Source of the DNA: an uncultured Clostridium sp. | Lineage (GTDB): Bacteria > Bacillota > Clostridia > Lachnospirales > Lachnospiraceae | Reading direction: 5' to 3' | NCBI GenBank assembly: GCA_905192625.1 | Contig: CAJJLI010000050.1 | Coordinates: 1 to 9,188, forward strand | DNA: 9,188 nucleotides | Part shown: piece after piece, positions 7,037 to 9,188 of the stretch | How positions within the stretch are numbered: position 1 is the stretch's first letter | Layout of the letters: each line of letters starts with the position of its first letter | Notes under the pieces: model-generated | Databases searched by the model: none | Told to the model about the DNA's origin: nothing | What the model saw: the letters and a program-made list of their open reading frames with translations, nothing else | Program-made: the position numbers and the translations under genes

Positions 7037-7056
7037 AGTTAGAAGTGATTTGAAAA

Positions 7057-7082
7057 AATGTGTATTATGTTTGTAACACATT
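7057..7082. promoter_or_regulatory. Inverted repeat, possible operator upstream of the permease operon
   Basis: AATGTGT (7057-7063) and ACACATT (7076-7082) form perfect 7-bp arms separated by 12 nt, 70 nt before the permease start and downstream of the candidate -10. It may be a regulator site or an RNA hairpin. No T-run follows, so it is not a terminator. The function is inferred from position only. Confidence 0.35.
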
Positions 7083-7151
7083 AAGAAAAAACAACTTTAC
7101 AGGACAATTTAGACAAATGAAATAGCAGAGCAGAAAGAAAGGGAGAGTTGC

Positions 7152-8159
7152 ATGATGAAAGAAGAAAAAGTATCCATAAAACCCAAAAAACCTATGCTGA
7201 AAGCTAAAAATGGCAGTGATACATTGACGCAGATGCCTTCTTTTAGGAAAAAAGGATTTATGTATTACATAAAAAGAGATTGGCAACTATATTTACTACT
7301 TTTGATTCCGATTATGTGTGTTATTGTTTTTAAATATTCTGCATATCCTGGACTTCGAATGGCATTTATGAATTATAAACCAGCCAAAGGATATGATGGA
7401 AGTGAGTGGGTTGGTTTTGAAACGTTTCGTAAAGTATTTACGGATGCGGATTTCTTAAAGGCATTAAAAAATTCTTTGACCTTTAACTTTTTAGACTTAT
7501 TAGTAGGATTTCCAATGCCTATCATATTAGCTTTGTTGCTAAATGAATTGCGTTATCCAAAATTTAAGAAAGTAACACAGACTGTTTTATATTTACCACA
7601 CTTTTTATCATGGGTAATTGTTGCGAGTGTAGCTTTTACATTATTTAAACCAGAAACTGGACTTGTTAATATATTGCTTCAAAAAATGGATGTAATAGAA
7701 AAGGGGATTCCATTCCTTACGGAAAAATGGCATTGGGCAGTGAGTTATTTGCTTATTGGTGTTTGGCAAACCATGGGATGGGGGACAATTATTTATCTAG
7801 CAGCGATTACGAGTATTAGTAGTGAATTGTATGAAGCAGCTACAGTGGATGGTGCTAATCGTTGGCAAAAAATGAAGAGCATCACATTGCCAGGGATCAA
7901 AGGAACTACAATTACCTTATTGATTATGAACTTAGGTAGAATAATGGGAAGTAATTTTGAGCGTCTAAATGCTTTTGATAATGTGGGTGTTAAAGATTTT
8001 CAATATCAGTTGGCGGTTTATGTATATGAAAAAGGTCTTAGTGGTGGTAACTTTAGTCGTGCAACAGCCGTAGGACTTTTTCAATCACTTGTTGGGTTGG
8101 CATTGGTTATATTTGCAGATAAAATTGCAAAAACCCTTGGCGAAGATGGATTAATTTAA
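7152..8159 (+). CDS. lplB: ABC sugar transporter permease, LplB type (putative aldouronate importer)
   Basis: This is one of two inner-membrane subunits of a type I ABC importer for oligosaccharides. It has 335 residues. A basic cytoplasmic N-terminal stretch of about 44 residues (KKPMLKAK, FRKKGF) precedes six predicted membrane segments near 45-63, 109-130, 147-165, 195-219, 251-266 and 306-322. YPGLRMAFMNYKPAKG after the first segment is typical of the LplB/YteP group. The EAA loop that docks the ATPase is EAATVDGANRWQKMKSITLP (228-247), with the conserved G and LP. GGGAG (7141-7145) lies 6 nt before the ATG; ATG 7155 is an alternative start. The second permease follows after 13 nt. The group is usually annotated as putative aldouronate transport, which fits the nearby GH115. 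Substrate is inferred, and the gene symbol refers to the family. Confidence 0.85.
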   Translation: MMKEEKVSIKPKKPMLKAKNGSDTLTQMPSFRKKGFMYYIKRDWQLYLLLLIPIMCVIVFKYSAYPGLRMAFMNYKPAKGYDGSEWVGFETFRKVFTDADFLKALKNSLTFNFLDLLVGFPMPIILALLLNELRYPKFKKVTQTVLYLPHFLSWVIVASVAFTLFKPETGLVNILLQKMDVIEKGIPFLTEKWHWAVSYLLIGVWQTMGWGTIIYLAAITSISSELYEAATVDGANRWQKMKSITLPGIKGTTITLLIMNLGRIMGSNFERLNAFDNVGVKDFQYQLAVYVYEKGLSGGNFSRATAVGLFQSLVGLALVIFADKIAKTLGEDGLI

Positions 8160-8160
8160 A

Positions 8161-8167
8161 GGAGGGG
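8161..8167 (+). promoter_or_regulatory. Ribosome binding site of the second permease gene
   Basis: GGAGGGG starts 2 nt after the TAA of the first permease and lies 5 nt before ATG 8173. It supports both the start codon and cotranscription. Confidence 0.65.
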
Positions 8168-8172
8168 TTTTT

Positions 8173-9093
8173 ATGAGTTTAGCAAATCATGAAGTACTAA
8201 ATGATGAAAGTAGTCGCGCACCTTCTCGTGGGGTTAGTAAGATTAAGATTAGCGATATAATTATTATGTTAATTATTGTAATTCTTTGTTCCACTTGTAT
8301 TATTCCATTTATACATATTGCAGCGAAGTCTGTAAGTAGTAATACTGAAGTATTATCCAAAAATGTATATTTGTTTCCGAAGGGATTTAATTTAGAAGCG
8401 TATAAAGCAATCTTTCGTGATGGACAATTAACACATGCTATGTTATATACGATTTTTGTTACTGGTATTTTTACCGTACTTGGTATGGTGGTTACGATAT
8501 GTGCAGCATATCCATTAACCAAAAAGAGATTAAAAGGACGTAATTTTTTCTCCTTTATCTTGCTTTTTACGATGTATTTTAGTGCAGGATTAATTCCAGA
8601 ATATTTGCTTATGAAGGATTTAAACTTACTCAATACTATGTGGGTTTTGATTTTACCGTTGATATTTTCTCCTTATAATATGTTGATTATGAAGAGCTTT
8701 TTGCAAGCAAATATACCAGATAGTTTAGAGGAATCAGCATTTATTGATGGAGCAAGCAATTTTCAAATTTTAATTAAGATAGTGCTTCCATTGTCAAAAG
8801 CAATCATAGCAACCTTATCGTTATTCTATGCAGTTGGTCGTTGGAATGCATATGCGGACACGAAGTATTACATAACAAAGAAATCGTTGCAACACATTCA
8901 GTATTTATTAAGTAATATGATTTTATCTTCTTCAGAACCGGTAAGTATAGCAGAAGGTGCTCAGGTTGTTAGTACCCCAGAAGTTTTACAGGCTGCGGCG
9001 ATCATGTTTGTAACCTTACCAATTATTTGTCTTTACCCGTTTGCTCAAAAGTATTTTGTAAAAGGTACGATGATTGGAGCAGTAAAGGGTTAA
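8173..9093 (+). CDS. lplC: ABC sugar transporter permease, LplC/YtcP type (putative aldouronate importer)
   Basis: This is the second membrane subunit of the importer, forming a heterodimer with the upstream permease. It has 306 residues, close to family length. Six membrane segments are predicted near 28-50, 91-113, 124-144, 155-173, 208-224 and 272-290. The EAA loop is EESAFIDGASNFQILIKIVLP (186-206), with conserved G and LP. GRWNAY after segment five and the C-terminus KYFVKGTMIGAVKG are characteristic of the YtcP/LplC group. ATG 8173 has a strong GGAGGGG 5 nt upstream. In such operons a solute-binding lipoprotein gene (lplA/ytcQ type) normally follows or precedes; none is present here, and the sequence after the stop is atypical. 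No ATPase is encoded here; in Firmicutes these importers often share an MsmX-type ATPase encoded elsewhere. Confidence 0.85.
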   Translation: MSLANHEVLNDESSRAPSRGVSKIKISDIIIMLIIVILCSTCIIPFIHIAAKSVSSNTEVLSKNVYLFPKGFNLEAYKAIFRDGQLTHAMLYTIFVTGIFTVLGMVVTICAAYPLTKKRLKGRNFFSFILLFTMYFSAGLIPEYLLMKDLNLLNTMWVLILPLIFSPYNMLIMKSFLQANIPDSLEESAFIDGASNFQILIKIVLPLSKAIIATLSLFYAVGRWNAYADTKYYITKKSLQHIQYLLSNMILSSSEPVSIAEGAQVVSTPEVLQAAAIMFVTLPIICLYPFAQKYFVKGTMIGAVKG

Positions 9094-9105
9094 TGGGTTA
9101 GTTAT

Positions 9106-9122
9106 TTCTTGTATAACAAGAA
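9106..9122. repeat. Short palindrome downstream of the permease operon
   Basis: TTCTTGT (9106-9112) and ACAAGAA (9116-9122) form a perfect 7-bp inverted repeat with a 3-nt centre, starting 12 nt after the permease stop. No T-run follows, so it is a poor terminator. It lies exactly where composition changes to GC-rich sequence. Confidence 0.4.
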
Positions 9123-9188
9123 TTACTATATGTACCCCTGCAACAGCCCCCCCGATACACCCAAAGATGAACGGTCTTTTGGCTGGAA
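9121..9188 (-). pseudogene. Fragment of a PTS sugar permease (EIIC domain), apparently truncated
   Basis: Read on the minus strand from 9186 leftwards, the frame gives KRPFIFGCIGGAVAG, which resembles the conserved (K/N)(K/R)PF-----GGA-GG segment of glucose/sucrose/beta-glucoside-type PTS EIIC proteins. Codons there are GC-rich (CCG, GGG, ATC), and bases 9131-9188 are about 55% G+C, against about one third around them. Past about 9121 the frame runs into the palindrome and then antisense to the permease gene until TAA at 9018-9016, with no further PTS similarity. An intact EIIC would continue for some tens of residues. It may be a decayed or rearranged gene whose 5' part lies beyond the window, or a wrong assembly join. 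Only about 22 codons support the call. Confidence 0.4.

Noticed and set aside
9016..9120. Continuation of the PTS-like frame as a real C-terminus
   Set aside because: The frame runs through a palindrome and antisense to the conserved end of the permease; the residues show no EIIC character.

Overview
The window is AT-rich, at roughly one third G+C, with strong Shine-Dalgarno sites, TTGACA/TATAAT-type promoters and U-tailed terminators. Together with the rnr-smpB pair, a CBS/DRTGG-containing family II pyrophosphatase and an LplB/LplC-type sugar importer beside a GH115 enzyme, this points to an anaerobic, plant-polysaccharide-degrading Clostridia, probably a Lachnospiraceae related to Lachnoclostridium (Clostridium) phytofermentans. 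The species assignment is inference from gene content, not from a database match.

Left part (1-3000) holds housekeeping genes, all on the + strand. The C-terminal third of RNase R is followed by smpB; both act in RNA quality control and trans-translation. The last 27 bases of smpB are repeated twice more just downstream, and all differences between the copies are synonymous. Next comes a full-length Mn-dependent inorganic pyrophosphatase with its CBS-DRTGG-CBS regulatory insert, closed by a strong terminator.

Middle (3000-3540) is an independent transcription unit: a near-consensus promoter, a leader of about 180 nt that can pair with its own Shine-Dalgarno, a 43-residue very basic K/A/S/T-rich protein of unknown function, and a long-stem terminator.

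Right part (3540-9093) looks like a glucuronoxylan or aldouronate utilisation locus. It contains a compact GH115 alpha-glucuronidase without a signal peptide (+), a convergent AraC-family regulator (-) sharing a bidirectional terminator with it, and, divergent from the regulator, two ABC permeases of the LplB/YtcP (putative aldouronate) class. The inferred scheme is that glucuronic-acid-decorated xylo-oligosaccharides enter through the importer, the cytoplasmic GH115 removes the uronic acid, and the AraC protein senses a sugar and controls the locus. The solute-binding lipoprotein and ATPase that such an importer needs are not in the window.

Right edge (about 9121-9188): base composition jumps to about 55% G+C, and the minus strand reads as a short piece of a PTS sugar permease (EIIC). 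This looks like a remnant, a rearrangement junction or an assembly join.
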